Source: Ichthyophis bannanicus (taxonomy: Eukaryota > Chordata > Amphibia > Gymnophiona > Ichthyophiidae). Taken from it: a stretch of 64,000 nucleotides of DNA. Positions 10,936 to 22,500 of this stretch are shown one piece after another; position 1 is the stretch's first letter; the number at the start of each line of letters is the position of its first letter. The position numbers and the translations under genes are program-made. The DNA is taken from NCBI GenBank assembly GCA_033557465.1, contig JAWIIG010000025.1, positions 4,831,001 to 4,895,000 of the forward strand. Reading direction: 5' to 3'. Under the pieces are notes generated by a model. The model saw only the letters and a list, made by a program, of their open reading frames with translations. It was not told the origin of the DNA and did no database searches.

Positions 10936-11201
10936 AGACATTGACATTGCTGAAAGTTGTCATACTTTGCCTTCATCTACTGGCTCCGATGCATAACCCA
11001 CTCATCTAGACTGATCTAGCAGGGTGATAAGGAAGTTAATGTCTCATATACATTTCCTTGACGCATAATAATGAGTGTAAAGAAATATGCATTAACATAC
11101 ACTGTAAATGCACTATTTAAATAACAAAAGATTAGAATCACATATTTCCAAATACAAATGTTTGAAAGAAAGAAAAACATCTTTTATCTTATAATCTTTA
11201 C

Positions 11202-11316
11202 CTTGTTTTTCAGAGTGTACAAAGCTTTGTCCTCTGCACCATACTTAAGGCACTGCCTGATCCAGCTGTGAATTGTCCACTCTTTCAAATACCAGCAGTT
11301 TGGACTATGCCGAAAT
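11202..11316 (-). CDS. MRPS27: Internal exon of mitochondrial ribosomal protein S27
   Basis: This is the only host coding exon I can support. Read on the minus strand it has a splice acceptor (pyrimidine tract ending TGTAG at 11317-11321), 115 bp of open sequence and a donor (AAG|GTAAAG). After one phase-carrying base it encodes 38 residues beginning [18 protein letters not shown] and ending ALYTLKNK. From memory this closely matches vertebrate MRPS27, a PPR-like protein of the small subunit of the mitochondrial ribosome. It would be about the fourth exon. I searched by eye for the neighbouring exons and did not find them, so both flanking introns are long: over 11 kb towards position 1 and over 50 kb towards position 64000. 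Confidence 0.85.
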
Positions 11317-12389
11317 CTACAGTCAAAACATGGAAAAATAAATTATAAGCTGACATCTGGTGTAAAATAAATACATTTACAGTATTACTCCAGGGACATA
11401 CTCGTGCTCAACATAAGAAAATATACTTTTCATTTCAAAATGAGATAAGTCTTTGATCGCAATATTATATCACCATTCAAACAAAAATTCTTTTATGACT
11501 TTCAGGACTTTATTTCAAGTGCCTCAAAATTTTAAAATTAGCCAGGGCTTAATTTGTGCCAGAACGGGGTGGAGTGGCATTCTGGCACTTCATGAGCCTC
11601 CAAAAGTAAGTGACGTCAAGTTCTCTCCCCAGTGAGATAGAGCAGATCCAATCCAGCTGCTTATCTATTCTTTCACTTCCAGAGCAGCGGTCGCTGGGAA
11701 GTATTGTTGAGTAGTTTTATCACATGTAGCAACTTTCAGGCACTTTTGCATTTACTGCTGCAATTGGTGCCTGGGCCAGTTTCTGCATACTTCTGATCTT
11801 TTGGATCTTCAGGACGTAAGGGCAAGACTGATGATTGTGCATATGGGGAGGAGGCACAGGAGAAGGGGGTACTAGGAAATGATTGTGCCAGGGGACAGAG
11901 GAGCAACAGAAAAAAGGATTGCTTGTTGCTGAATAGTTTCAAGTACTCTGTGATGCATTATTTTGAAAGACAGCTGGTATTTTATTATTATCCTGATATT
12001 ACATTAAGATGTGGGGGGGGGGGGGTTCTAACAAGATTGATAGTTTTGAAATTCTTGGCTTACTTGTCTTGTTTAGTATATTTAGGGCTTTATCGATACT
12101 TAACATTTTACTTGATTTGATTTTATACTGTTTGTTTATTTAATATAATTTTATCTCTTTTGTAATATACAAATTCCACCTTGAATCTTTAAGAAGAAAG
12201 GCAGTTTATGAGCAAAAGTTGATGATAATTAATATAGTTTTTGTTTCACTCAGCCTACTTCCCTAGTGTTCAATGTTATTAAAAAAAGTTTCAGGAACTC
12301 AGAGCAGAGCACATTTATTCAGTGGCATATCAAGGGTGGGGCAGTAAGTGCGGCCTGTCCTAGGTGCCGGCTAGGAGTGGGTGCTGCAT
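11317..12389. other. MRPS27 intron with small repeat fragments
   Basis: No gene. CAGGGCTTAATTTGTGCC (about 11543) and CAGTGGCATATCAAGGG (about 12321) look like the outer ends of hAT-type DNA transposons, without recognisable partners. A G run lies at 12012-12026. The stretch around 12120-12200 (TTGTAATATACAAATTCCACC) looks like an L2-type 3' end. Confidence 0.35.
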
Positions 12390-13075
12390 GCAGGTCATAG
12401 TAACATAGTATATGACAGCAGATAAAGACCAGCATGGTCCATCTAGTCTGCCCAGCAAGGTTGCAAGAGTAGATGCACCTGCTGCTCTGTGCAGGTCATC
12501 CCTCCTCATGCCTTTGTTTAGGGATGTACCCACCATTCCATATAGGTCAACCCTATTTGTTCAGATATAAGAGATAGTTAAGTTTATTTTAATTTTATCC
12601 TGTTGCTATAAAGGGATCCACTGTGTCTGTCCCATACCATTTTGAATTCTGTCACAGTATTTGCTCCCACCACTTCCATTGGCAGGGCATTCCAAGCATC
12701 CACCACCCTTGCAATGAAAAAGTATTTCCTGACATTGCCTTTAAGTTTACCCACTTGCTTCATGTTATGCCCTCTAGTTTTACAGCTTCTCCATCTTTGG
12801 GAAAGGTTTGTTTGTTCATTAATACTCTAAGTATTTAAAGGTCTACATCATATCTCCTCTGTCCCTCCTCTAGCGTATACATATTTAGATCTTCAAGTCT
12901 CTTCTCATATGTCTTCTGGTGCAGGCTCCAAATCATTTTGCTCGCCTTCCTGTGAACTATTCCCAGTCTTTTTATATCCTTTGCGAGGTATGGTCTCCAA
13001 AACTGAACACAATATCCCAAGTGAGGCCTCACCAGCGACTTGTACAGTGGCATTAGTACCTCCTCCTTTCTGCTG
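12390..13075 (-). pseudogene. CR1 3' end (C-terminus of ORF2 plus 3' UTR)
   Basis: The minus strand encodes LYKSLVRPHLGYCVQFWRP and MYTLEEGQRRYDVD, the hallmark C-terminal part of CR1 ORF2. The 3' UTR follows, with CATAGTAACATAGTA and AGATAAAGACC motifs in plus orientation at 12397-12430. The copy is 5'-truncated, as most CR1 copies are, and has internal frame breaks. Confidence 0.85.
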
Positions 13076-13361
13076 GTAATCAACTGGGAGGGTTTGTAAA
13101 ATATATAAAGAACAAAATGATATTTAACTAAATATTTACAGGGATGTTTAAGAAAAAGAGCCTTCCCTAGACATATATGGGTTTCCAAAGGGAGGAACAT
13201 CAGTGGAGAATGGCGATGAGAGGGGAGGGGGACATGAGGAATTCACAGCCACTGGCTCCTAAATCTACATAAACTTTGTCAAGGCCTGTTTTAGAAGGTG
13301 CAGTTTCCAGAACTGTACACAGTATTCCAAATGAGGTCTCACTAGCGACTCATACAAAGGC
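13076..13361 (-). other. Junction segment with a second small CR1 piece
   Basis: About 13290-13361 encodes, on the minus strand, a fragment equivalent to SLVRPHLEYCVQF. It is the same CR1 region as in the neighbouring copies, so three CR1 pieces abut here. 13076-13289 holds nothing I recognise. Confidence 0.45.
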
Positions 13362-14490
13362 ATAGAAACATGACAGAAAAAGACCACATGGCCTATCTAG
13401 TCTGCCCTTCCATATCAACCACTACAACAGTCCCCTTTTTTCCTTTAGAGATCCTCTGTGTTTGTCCCATGCCTTTTTGAATTCAGACACTGCTGTCATC
13501 TCTATCACCTCCACTGGGAGACTTTTCCACGGATCTACCACTCTTTCTGTAAAAAAATATTACCGCATATTACTCCTGAGTCTATCCCCTTTTACCTTCA
13601 TCCTATGTCCCCTCGTAGCTGAGCTTGCTTTCAATCGAAAGAGGCTCTCATCCTGTGCATTTATGCCATGAAGGTATTTAAATGTCTCAATAATATCACC
13701 TCTATCTCGCCTTTCCTCTAAAGTATACATATTAAGCTCCTTAAGTCTGTCCTCATATGCTTTATAACAAAGACCACTAACCATTTTAGTAGCAACCCTC
13801 TGTACCGACTCCAACCTGTTTATAGCCTTATGAAGTGCAGTCTCCAGAATTGCACACAATACTCCAAATAAGGTCGCACCAAAGACCTATAAAAAGGCAC
13901 TATCACCTCTTTTTTTCAGCTGGCGTTCCTCTCCCTATGCACCCAAGCATCCTTCTAGCTTTTGCCATTGCCTTTCTACCTGTTTAGCTATTTTAAGATC
14001 ATCAGATACAATCACGCCTAGGTCCCGCTCTTCTTTTCTGGACAGAAGTACTTCACCCCCTATTCTATATTGCTCCCTTGGAATGCTGCAGCCCAAATGC
14101 ATGACCTTGCATTTTTTAACATTAAATCTCAGCTGCCAAAGTCTAGAGCATTCTTCAAGCTTAGTTAGATCCCTACTCATGTTATCTACACCTTCCTGGG
14201 TGTCTACTCTATTACAGATTTTGGTATTATCCGCAAAGAGGCAAACCTTACCCGACAGTTCTTCCGCAATACCACTAACAAAGATGTTAGAAGGAATCTG
14301 ACCAAGGACAGATCCCTGGGACACACCACTGGTAATCTCCTTCTCCTCAGAGTGAGCTCCATTTACCTGTACCCTTTGCCACCTCCCACTCAACCAATTT
14401 CTAACCCAAGAAGTAACTTCAAGGTCTATCCCTAGGGTGCTCAATTTGTTTATAAGTCGTCTGTGCGGAACGTTATCAAAGAAACTATTA
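13362..14490 (-). pseudogene. CR1 ORF2 reverse transcriptase fragment
   Basis: The minus strand reads from the middle of the reverse transcriptase (14444 down to 13935: WVRNWLSGRWQRVQVNG, SGVSQGSVLG) through the C-terminus (13859-13560) into the 3' UTR. The catalytic box, normally FADD, reads FADN here, so this copy could not polymerise even apart from its frame breaks. It is 5'-truncated near 14490, where it abuts a DIRS fragment. It belongs to the same CR1 subfamily as the piece at 55150, sharing RMKVKGDRLRSNM. Confidence 0.88.
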
Positions 14491-14499
14491 CCTCCTTTT

Positions 14500-15092
14500 T
14501 CCTGTGGCCATTTGGTCCAGTTATGCTGGCCAATCTGTCTGTGAAATTCTGCAACTCATGCATTGTTTTTATGTTTGGGCTGCTCCTGAAAAATGGACAA
14601 ACATAAAACAGATGAGCAGCCCTGAGCTTGGAGTCACCCACATGTGTGTCTGAATCAGTCCTGTTTCTTAATGGAAAATAGTATTGTTGCTTACCTGTTA
14701 ACATTTTCCATAGGTAGCAGGATTGATCAGACCCACAATACCTCCCACCAGTTGTATTACTACTTCAGTTATGGAGACCACTGCTACTTTGCAACACTGC
14801 AATGTGTGCCATCGCGTCAATGCTGACTCCTGGTGACGCATTTCTTAGCAAGGTGCAACCGGAAGTTGACTACCAGGACTTTCTTCTGCACAGTGAGTTT
14901 ATAGTCTCTGGTATTCCAAAGGTGGTCTCCCATCTAAGCACCCTGCTTAGCTTCAGGTATCAGCTGCACTACACTAAATTCTGAGCTTGAGCAGGGCTGC
15001 TTTGTTTCATCAACATGTGATGAGGTCACCTACTTGTATGCCTGATAAATCCTGGTGTCTAGGGAAAATAGCTGTTACAGGTAATGAACGGT
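14500..15092 (+). mobile_element. DIRS-D: terminal fragment of a divergent DIRS element
   Basis: About 14600-14745 has the layout of the internal complementary region of the other DIRS copies here: GACTC...CACATGTG, AATCAGTCCTG, GCTTACCTGTTAAC, GTAGCAGGATTGATCAG. About 15000-15092 ends ...ATCCTGGTGTC and AGCTGTTACAGGTAATGAAC, the counterpart of the right terminal repeat. It is in the opposite orientation to the other DIRS copies and well diverged from them, so a different subfamily. A vestige of the recombinase C-terminus may lie at 14500-14560. Confidence 0.55.
14909..14967 (-). pseudogene. 5S-rRNA-like segment
   Basis: The minus strand reads GAAGCTAAGCAGGGTGC, then AGATGGGAGACCACC and GGAATACC. 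These correspond to the internal promoter (box A to box C) and 3' part of 5S rRNA, with about 10 bases missing between them. It is too short and altered to be a functional 5S gene. It is either a 5S pseudogene or the head of a 5S-derived (SINE3-type) SINE. The sequence beyond it (CGTCACCAGGAGTCAG on the minus strand) looks SINE-like. Confidence 0.6.
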
Positions 15093-16089
15093 GCTTTATT
15101 GCAAATCGTAAGAATTATCAAAAGTGCTGGTGTACATGAGCATTCAAGATCAAAGGTTCTTTCCCAGGGCCAGTGCTAGGGTTTCTGGCCACTCCCTGCA
15201 ACCTATAAATTGGCGCCCTCCCCTCTCATTATTATTAATGTTGGCCGCACCCTACCCTTTTTTTTTCCCCAAAACTCTTTTGTGAACTTTTTTCACGTGA
15301 TATTAGTATTTCTCCTTCAAATCCAATGCTGTAAGAAAATAGCAGTGAAAGAGTAAATGCATAACCAGAATAAAAATAACTATTTAGCAGTAAATGCTTA
15401 GCATCATACAAACAAGCTGTGATAGTCCAAAACAAATCTGATTCTGGCCATCTCACTAACAACAACATATTCTCCAGTACCAGGCATATTCTGAACTAAT
15501 ATAAAACCCTATAAAAGTCACCGAAGATCTACAAGGCCAAAACCACCATACCATACCGGCATAAACTTCCAAAACTCATACAAGGGGCCTACCGAGAAAA
15601 AAGCAGCACTATAAATACTGTAATGGACCCCAGAATATCCATACACTATTTGAAAAGCTGAATAAATCAAATTACTACAGTACAGATACCAACATACAAA
15701 CTCCATGTTAGGAGAACACCTGGCCTCGGTCACACACAAAGAACACAGACCCTCGCCAAATATAGAGTAAGTGACTACAACCTAAAGCAAAAATAAAAAT
15801 ATGTAGACAAAAATTAAACTGAAACCCTAAAAAGCTAGTCTCCGTATGTGGTGCAACACCAGATAAATAAGAGATGCAGTTCCTCATACTGAGTAAAATA
15901 TAAAGATAGCGCAAAGTCCAATCAATAAATTGAAAAAATATATATTTTTTCTACCTTTGCTATCTGACCATTTAATTCTCTGATCATGCTGGTCCTGATC
16001 TGAGGCTTCTGCTTTCCTTTCTTCTCTTAGCTCTCTTTCTATGGTCTATAGTCCATCTGCCTCTCTTTTTGTTTTCTTCACTTCCATCC

Positions 16090-16510
16090 ATCGGCCTATT
16101 TCCAGTCTCAGTAACCCTCCCCAGTATCAGTCCGCTTTCCAGTCCTCCCCTCCCAGTACCTTCTAATGTCAACCCCCTTGCATTCCCAGCACCGCCACTG
16201 GTGTTCTTCCTTCCCCACTGTCCAGCACCTTGTAGTCCAAATATCATTCCAGGTATCAGCTCACTTCCAGTCCCAGTGCACTCCCTCCCAGTGTCAGCTC
16301 CCTTCCAGTAACCCTACCCTCTGTCCATCCCCCTTCCAGTGCCTTCTCTGGGTGTCTGCTCCCTTCCAGTCCCAGTGTCCCCCCTTCCAAACGCCCCCCC
16401 CATTACCCAGCCACCTTCCAGTCCCATCCCCAGGTGTCAGTTCCCTTCCAGCCCCCACCTTCCCCTCCATGTCAACTCCCTTCCAACCCCTTTCCTTCCC
16501 CCTCCTGTAT
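16090..16510 (+). repeat. CT-rich degenerate minisatellite
   Basis: Irregular repetition of CTCCCTTCCAGTCCCAGTGTC-like units, with frequent CCCTTCCAG and CCCAGTGTC. The apparent serine/proline-rich open frames across it are products of the repeat, not genes. Confidence 0.7.
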
Positions 16511-16512
16511 CT

Positions 16513-16795
16513 GTTGCTATCACTAGCCAACCCTCCCTCTCTGATTCATCGCTTGAGAAATGAAAGCAGCCGTGGGAACACTTCTCTGATCTCATGGCTC
16601 TGCTATCTTTTAAACTGCTGGACCGCGGTGTTTCCACAAGAAACAGGAAATGCTTGTTACTGCTGGAAACACCACGGTACAACAGTTTAAAAGATACCAG
16701 AGCTGCGGGAACAGAGAAGTATTCCCGCGGTTGCTTTCATTTCTCAAATGATAAATCAGTGGGTGGGGAAGGGCGGGTGGCTAGCGATCGAGCCC
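16513..16795. repeat. Large foldback (imperfect palindrome)
   Basis: The left arm (about 16513-16636) and right arm (about 16669-16795) are reverse complements at roughly 80% identity, separated by about 30 bp. Matching anchors are TTGAGAAATGAAAGCA / TGCTTTCATTTCTCAA, TATCTTTTAAACTG / CAGTTTAAAAGATA and GGTGTTTCCA / TGGAAACACC. The whole could fold into a stem of about 120 bp in DNA or RNA. Confidence 0.85.
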
Positions 16796-16852
16796 CCTGC
16801 CACCAGTGTCCTCCTGCCACGCTTACCGGATAGTGCCAGCCCTGTTCTTTCT

Positions 16853-17819
16853 CATATCATAAATAAATAATTTATAATAATTAATAATTTATTAATAATT
16901 CATATCATTTGAATAAAGTCTTTAAAATTCCTAATCTATATAGTTTCATATACCAAAATACAGTTCTTCATTCCTGTATTTCTATGTTTCTACTATATAG
17001 ATAATTTTTCTGGCTCTTTTTTTACATCAAATTACATTAAAAAGGGAGGTTATTTTATTATTATAACTTTATATTGCTGGGTTAGCTGCTAGATTATTCT
17101 TCTGAAGGGATTTTTAAAGGTACTTATTTGTTTGCTCCATGGCTTTCTTTTTTTTCTGTAGTTCTAAGGGAAGAAGGCTAATAATACTCTTTGAAATCTT
17201 AGCACTTCCAGGGTATTTGTTTTCTCCCTCTCCACACCCCCAACCCACACCTATCTCATTTTCCAAATCTTGCTAACTAGACCCATTCATTAACTAGCTG
17301 GCTGAATTAGACACAGAAGTGTTTCTTATTGATTGGAAGGGAAAATTAAGGAAGTAAACAGGTCAATTTTGGTTATCTGTTAAGAGTAAACAATTAGTAT
17401 ATTTCAGGGGGCTTTGATTAGGTAATTCTACAAAGGGAACATATTTGACTATACACCTCAGATACATCAAACACATTTTTTAGTTTGAAGGGATAAGATA
17501 AACTACTGTATACCCCAGAAGCAAGTGAGCATGGAAGCATAGGGAATCAGAACAGATGTGTTAGGCCTCATATAAACAGGCTAGCTGCATTTTTGACTTA
17601 TAGGATAGCTGAGAAAAAGATAAGGGCTTTTGCAGGTCTTTTTCAATGCACATCAAAGCTCATACAATTGAAGAAGCATTGTGTTGCTCGCACAACTAAA
17701 GAAACATCATGGTGAAAAGCGGTAGCCTTCTTTACAGTTTCTTCCTCTGTCCAGATGGACAGCATAATCTAAGGTGAAGGACTAGTTTCATATGCAAGAT
17801 GTCTAAAGGTTGAATATCT
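16853..17819. other. MRPS27 intron, nothing recognised
   Basis: AT-rich intron sequence with a short ATAATTTATAATAATTAATAATT palindrome-rich patch at 16860-16905. No gene found. Confidence 0.5.
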
Positions 17820-19009
17820 CATGAAACAAATGGAGGAACTGAGAGAAGAGGTGACAAAGTTGGGAAGCGCATCTGTGACAGCGAGAGCTACATTGATGAA
17901 ATGCTTCTGGACATGTCAAGTATCTCCAGCATAGGGGAAGATGGCACAGTACTGAAAAAGGACTGCAGGATACAGATCATTGGAGCCTGCACAATCAACA
18001 TCCCAACTATACTTTCCCTAGAACTGAAGAACTAGTATGCAGCCCTGGAAGTGGAAGAGGTGAGAACATCCAAGGAATAAGAGGAACCAGAGCCTGGAGA
18101 TCTCACAAATAAAGAAAAGAAAATACATATAGCATCTGGTGATCACCGGATGATGTAGTTCGGTATTAAGTCACACATGGAGACAGTTCATTTAAAAGTG
18201 AGAATACTCGGCGTCAGGAAAACTAACTTCAAGGAGTTGTTAGTTGGATGGAAACATCTGCAAAAGTAGAAAAGCAGTGGGCAAAACTGAAAGGAGATAT
18301 TTTAAGGACAATGAACCTTTTTGTCAGAAAAGTAAATAAAAGTAAGAGGTGAGGCTGCTGTGGTTCTCGAAGGATGTAGCTGAAAAGGTAAGGAAAAAGA
18401 GGTTAGTCTTCATACACTACAAGAGGTGGCAGAAAGAGGAAGACACACAGGAATATCTTGAGAAGCTAAGGGAAAATGGTAAAGTAGTCAGGAAAGCAAA
18501 GATGTTAATAGAAGAAAAAACAGCAAGTACAGTAAAACAAGGGAACAAGCCTCTTTTTTAGGTATGCTAATGACAGGAGGAAGTGCAAAAGTGGTACTGT
18601 CAGACTCGAGTGAAGGGGAAGAATATGTAGAATTAACAAACATTTTTGTTCTGTGTTTACAGATCTAGGACTGGGAGTAATACCTCAGAGACAAACACAA
18701 ATAGCAGTGGAAGTGAGGCAAATGTTGAACAATTTTCAGAAGACTATGTTCTGAGGAGCTAGCTAAAGTAGACAAAACAACAAGGCCAGATTGGATACAT
18801 TTGAGGGTCTTGAAAGAACTAAGGAAAGTCTGGTGGCTGCACTGTTGGATCATTTCAAAACTGCTTTAGAGTTGGGAGTAGTATCAGAGGACTGAGAAAG
18901 GGTGGATGTGAACCTTCTCTACAAAGCGGATGCAAGCAGGAGGTTAAAAACTATAGGTTGGTTAGTCTGATCGCTGTGGTGAGTACATTAATGGAAGCAC
19001 TGCTAAAGC
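17820..19009 (+). pseudogene. CR1 remnant, left half (interrupted by DIRS-A)
   Basis: Plus-strand translation shows YLMKQMEELREEVTKL (the ORF1 coiled coil), then ORF2 pieces such as VHLKVRILGVRKTNFKELL, a basic region at 18349-18561, and finally NYRLVSLIAVVSTLMEALLKH, the start of the CR1 reverse transcriptase. It stops exactly where DIRS-A begins and resumes at 28255. Many stops and frameshifts show it is old. Confidence 0.8.
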
Positions 19010-19200
19010 ATAGTTACTCGCCTGTAACAGGTGTTCTCTGGGGACAGCAGGAATCAGTTCTCACATATGGGTGACGCTGGCGCCGACAGAGTCCGCATGG
19101 AAGCATCTCCCCAGCTTTCAAACAAAACCTTTGGGAGATGCACAACGCATGCATGGTCCACTTCCTGCCCAAGGGTGCCATCTTGCCTCAATCCAATGAC
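19010..19200 (-). repeat. DIRS-A right inverted terminal repeat
   Basis: Begins AGTTACTCGCCTGTAACAGG, continues through CACATATGGGTGACG and GGCGCCGACAGAG, and is the inverted partner of 28095-28254. Shared segments include GAAGCATCTCCCC, TTTGGGAGATGCAC and TGGTCCACTTC. Confidence 0.85.
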
Positions 19201-19261
19201 ATAGCTAAGATGGCAAAAATAAAAGATGTTAAAGAAGCAACTCCAAGGGAAGGAGGGAGAG

Positions 19262-19356
19262 TTGTGAGGACTGATTCCTGCTGTCCCTGAAGAACACCTG
19301 TTTCAGGTGAGTAACTATGCTTTCTCCGGGAACAAGCAGGAAGTCACATATGAGAC
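19262..19356 (-). repeat. DIRS-A internal complementary region
   Basis: TTGTGAGGACTGATTCCTG...ACAGGTGAGTAACTA is the complement of the outer end of the right terminal repeat. It is followed directly by CTTTCTCCGGGAACAAGCAG...CACATATGAG, the complement of the left terminal repeat. DIRS elements use this joint to complete their ends on a circular intermediate. Confidence 0.82.
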
Positions 19357-19531
19357 TCTCCAGCTACAGGTTACCGAAAACCTGTACAAAAATGTCACGG
19401 CTACCTGCAAAGATGAGCCGTGATCAGCAGCAGTTGAGTCCCTAAGAGACACTCTCGCAAGACCAAGGTGTCCGGCAGAGAACCTGCACTCCGATAGCTT
19501 GAACAGAGAATGGTTGGAGGGCAGGAGTTGC

Positions 19532-22500
19532 CTACACTCCGAAAAGATTATGAAGTACAGCCTGGTTGAAGGCACTGTCCCATTGGGATTCCCTCTTCAG
19601 GCAGTAGTGAGCTGCGAAGGTATGGACTGAAGACCAGGTGGTGGCCTGGCAAATTTCTGTCATGGAGACGAAATGCAGATTGGCAATGGAAGTAGCAATG
19701 GCCCTGACGCAGTGCACCGTGACTCTCTGGTTCAGTGGAATCCCTGCTTGCTCATAGGCAATGCAGTCCGCCACACAAGTGGACAGAGTTCCCTTAGTCA
19801 CTGGGAGCCCCAGCTGGCTGGGGTCATAGGATACAAAAAGCTGTTGATCTTTGCAGTGGCCCAGAGTCCGTCCATTGGAGGTAGAAGGAAAGGGCTCTCT
19901 TGCAATCCAGAGTATGGTGAATGGTCTCCGCCCTACCGGCGTGAGGCCTGGGAAAGAAGGTGGGGCGTGCCACTTCCTGATTGAGGTGGAATGGGGACAC
20001 CACCTTCGGCAGAAACTTAGAGCGTGTGCAGAGCACCACCCTGTTCTTGTAGAACCTGGTATAGGGAGGCTCTGCCATCAGAGCCTGGAGCTTACTGAAT
20101 CTGCAAGCTGATGTGAGTGCTATCAGGAAGGCGACCTTCCAGGAGAGGTACCGCAGGTGGCAGGCTAAAAGCTGAAACGGAGGCTTAGTGAATTGTTAGA
20201 GCACCACATTAAGGTCCCATTCTGCTGCCGGAGGACGGACAGGGGGCTTGTACAATATGAGGCCTATAAGAACTGAGAAACGAGGGGCTGAGCCAAGAGG
20301 GGCTTTCCCTCGATGGAGTGTTGATGTGCCGCGATAGCACTCAGGTGTACTCTAAGTTGGACTTCAGTCCCGCCTGCGACAGGTACATAAGAACATAAGA
20401 TATGCCATACTGGGTCAGACCAAGGTCCATCAAGCCCAGTATCTTATTTCCAACAGTGGCCAATCTAGGTCATACGTACCTAGCAGTTTCCCCAAAAGAC
20501 ACAGGTTCCACAATGCTTGTACTGGGTCAAGCATTGATATCCTGGGTCCCTTCTTAATAATGGGTTATGGACCTTTCCTCCAGGAACTTGTCCAAACCTT
20601 TTTTAAACCCAGCTACACTAACAGCCTTTACTACATCCTCCGGTAACAAATTCCAGAGTTTGATTACACGTTGAGTGAAAAAATATTTTCTTTTATTAGT
20701 CTTAAGTAGTTTACCCTGTAGCTTCATTACACGTCCCCTAGTCTTTCTATATTCTGATAACGTAAACAATCGATCTACGTTTACCCGTTCCACTCCGTTC
20801 ATTAATTTATAGACTTCTATCATATCTCCCCTCAGCCGTCTCTTTTCCAGATTAAAGAGCCCTAACCTTTTTAGCCTTTCTTCATAGGAGTATCCTTCCA
20901 TCGCCTTTACCATTTTGGTGGCTCTTCTCTGAACCTTTTCTAATAACGCTATATCCTTTTTAAGATACGGCGACCAGAATTGCACGCAATATTCAAGGTG
21001 CGGTCTCACCATGGAACGATATAGAGGCATTATAATATCTTTTGTTTTATTTTCCATTCCTTTCCTTATGATACCTAGCATTCTATTTGCTCTCTTGGCC
21101 GCCGCTGCACACTGGGCCGAGGGTTTTAACATGTTATCCACAATGACGCCTAAATCTTTTTCCTGGGTGATGGTTCTTAATGTGGAACCTTGCATCGTAT
21201 AACCATAGTTTGGGTTGTTCTTCCCTAGGTGCATAACTTTGCACTTGTCCACATTAAATTTCATCTGCCATTTTGATGCCCAGTCTTCCAATTTATCAAG
21301 ATCCTCTTGCAATTTTCCACAATTCTCTTGGGTTTTAACAACTTTAAATAGTTTTGTGTCATCTGCAAATTTGATAACCTCACTCGTTATTCCCTTTTCC
21401 AGGTCATTTATGAATATGTCAAAAAGCAGCGGACCCAGCACAGATCCCTGGGGTACACCACTATTCACCTTTCTCCATTGGGAAAATTGGCCATTTAGCC
21501 CAACCCTCTGCTTTCTATCTTTTAACCAGTTCCTGATCCACAGTAGTACACTGCCTCCTATCCCATGACTCTTTAGTTTTGCCAAATGTCTCTGATGAGG
21601 GACCTTGTCAAAGGCTTTCTGAAAGTCCAGATACACTATATCAACCGACTCACCTTTGTCCACCTGTTTATTCACACCGTCAAAAAAACATAACAGATTA
21701 GTAAGACAAGATCTTCCTTGTATAAAGCCATGTTGGCTGTCTCCCATTAGGCCATGACTATCTATATGCTGAGTAATTTTGTTCTTTATGATGGTTTATA
21801 CCATTTTTCCCGGTACTGACGTGAGGCTCACTGGTCTGTAGTTTCCCGGATCACCCCTGGAACCCTTTTTAAAAATTGGCGTTACATTGGCGATCCTCCA
21901 ATCTTCAGGTATTACAGATGATTTTAATGAAAGTTCACAGATTACTAATAGAAGGTCTGCAATCTCATATTTCAGTTCTTTCAACACCCTTGGATGTATA
22001 CCATCCGGCCCAGGTGATTTGCTATACTTCAGTTTATCTAATAGTTGTAATACATCTTCCCGATGTATTGATATTTCCTTCAATTCTTCCGCACCTTTAA
22101 ATACCACTTCAGTCATGGGTAACATCCCTACATCTTCCTCAGTAAAGACCCAAGCAAAGAATTCATTCTGTCTCTCCGCTATCGCCTTGTCGCTTCTTAG
22201 TGCCCCTTTAACCCCTCTATCATCTAATGGACCAACTGACTCTCTCATAGGTTTTTTCCAAGAATGTACTTGAAAAAGTCGTTATTTTGCATTTGAAGCT
22301 TCCATAGCAAGCTTCTTCTCAAATTCTCCCTTTGCCTGCCTTATTAATGGAGGTGGAGCAGATATTGGAGTATCACATGCACTGAGGAGTGGAATGGGTT
22401 CATCCACTTTTCTGTGCACCACAGTGAGAAATGTTGCCATTTGAAGGCATACGTCCTTATCGTGGAGGCCTTCCAAGAGGCCAGAAGGATGTCTTCCACA

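Larger units (their letters stand above)
15165..16844. mobile_element. Non-autonomous hAT-like DNA transposon
   Basis: It begins CAGGGCCAGTGCTAGG and ends with the near-complement ATAGTGCCAGCCCTG. It is flanked by 8-bp duplications, TTCTTTCC (15157-15164) and TTCTTTCT (16845-16852), 7 of 8 identical. An 8-bp duplication plus CAGGG termini is characteristic of hAT transposons. No transposase frame is present, so it would need a transposase supplied in trans. Inside are a CT-rich minisatellite and a large foldback. Confidence 0.7.

Noticed and set aside
11923..12120. Small plus-strand ORF next to a G run
   Set aside because: No domain, and it crosses a homopolymer and an L2-like 3' end.
14909..14967. 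Functional 5S rRNA gene
   Set aside because: Only about half the gene aligns, with an internal deletion and no terminator-like T run in place.
16069..16690. Pro/Ser-rich open frames up to 174 codons
   Set aside because: They follow a CT-rich minisatellite in all frames; no domain or splice context.
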